The translations under genes and the position numbers were made by a program. A model generated the notes under the pieces. That model was given only the letters and a program-made list of their open reading frames with translations. It made no database searches and was not told the DNA's origin. Of a DNA stretch of 5,126 nucleotides, positions 5,092-5,126 are shown one piece after another. Numbering within the stretch: position 1 is the stretch's first letter; each line of letters opens with the position of its first letter. The DNA comes from Acidaminococcaceae bacterium (GTDB lineage Bacteria > Bacillota > Negativicutes > Acidaminococcales > Acidaminococcaceae): NCBI GenBank assembly GCA_028693975.1, contig JAQUUF010000108.1, positions 1-5,126 of the forward strand, in the 5' to 3' direction.

Positions 5092-5126
5092 ATGCTGGTA
5101 ACATTAGAAAATGCGCAAGATATAGT
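5092..5126 (+). CDS. Start of a partial gene, possibly ybeY (rRNA maturation endoribonuclease)
   Basis: Only 11 complete codons are visible (MLVTLENAQDI) before the window ends. The ATG has a good ribosome binding site and starts one base after the phoH stop. A short N-terminal beta strand followed by an Asn-x-Gln-Asp type turn fits the beginning of many YbeY proteins, and ybeY commonly follows phoH. The alternative neighbour in Bacillota is a 7TM-HD phosphodiesterase, whose N-terminus would be expected to be longer, charged and then hydrophobic. The identity rests mainly on context. Confidence 0.5.
   Translation, partial: MLVTLENAQDI

Noticed and set aside
4659..5104. Two overlapping minus-strand open frames inside phoH
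   Set aside because: Both are antisense to conserved PhoH motifs and their translations look like random reverse-complement products.

Overview
The window reads as ordinary chromosomal DNA of a Bacillota-type bacterium of fairly low GC content. The evidence is strong purine-rich ribosome binding sites before every gene, near-consensus sigma-A promoters, GTG and TTG starts, intrinsic hairpin-plus-T terminators and a lipoprotein signal with a lipobox. The acidic zinc-ribbon and cyclin-like proteins on the left resemble families I associate with Negativicutes and relatives, but the lineage is inference. I see no transposase, phage gene, CRISPR array or recognisable defence cassette.

Left part (1-1355): the 3' end of a large soluble protein of unassigned function, open at the left edge, with a C-terminal DUF6398/TFIIB-cyclin-like helical region. 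Twelve bases later comes a small zinc-ribbon protein anchored by a hydrophobic C-terminus. The pair ends at a good intrinsic terminator.

Middle (1356-3200): a six-helix membrane protein resembling an ECF transporter S component (vitamin-uptake type, substrate not fixed). It converges, with a 14-base gap, on a minus-strand 65-residue orphan protein very rich in Asp, Asn and Tyr. That orphan is divergent from a fumarylacetoacetate hydrolase (FAH) family enzyme. The two divergent promoters appear interlocked, each -10 lying on the other's -35. The FAH gene is monocistronic and shares a bidirectional terminator with a minus-strand tRNA-Val(GAC).

Right part (3201-5126): tRNA-Val has a perfect-consensus promoter on the minus strand. 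Divergent from it starts a likely operon: a lipoprotein cyclophilin (extracytoplasmic peptidyl-prolyl isomerase), a PhoH-family ATPase 22 bases later, and one base after that the start of a gene cut by the window edge, probably ybeY (rRNA maturation). PhoH-YbeY adjacency is a classic RNA-metabolism arrangement; the lipoprotein isomerase in front is the less usual member.

The item most worth a second look is the Asp/Asn/Tyr-rich orphan at 2014-2211 with its own promoter and ribosome binding site. I did not find convincing evidence of a complete new multi-gene system.
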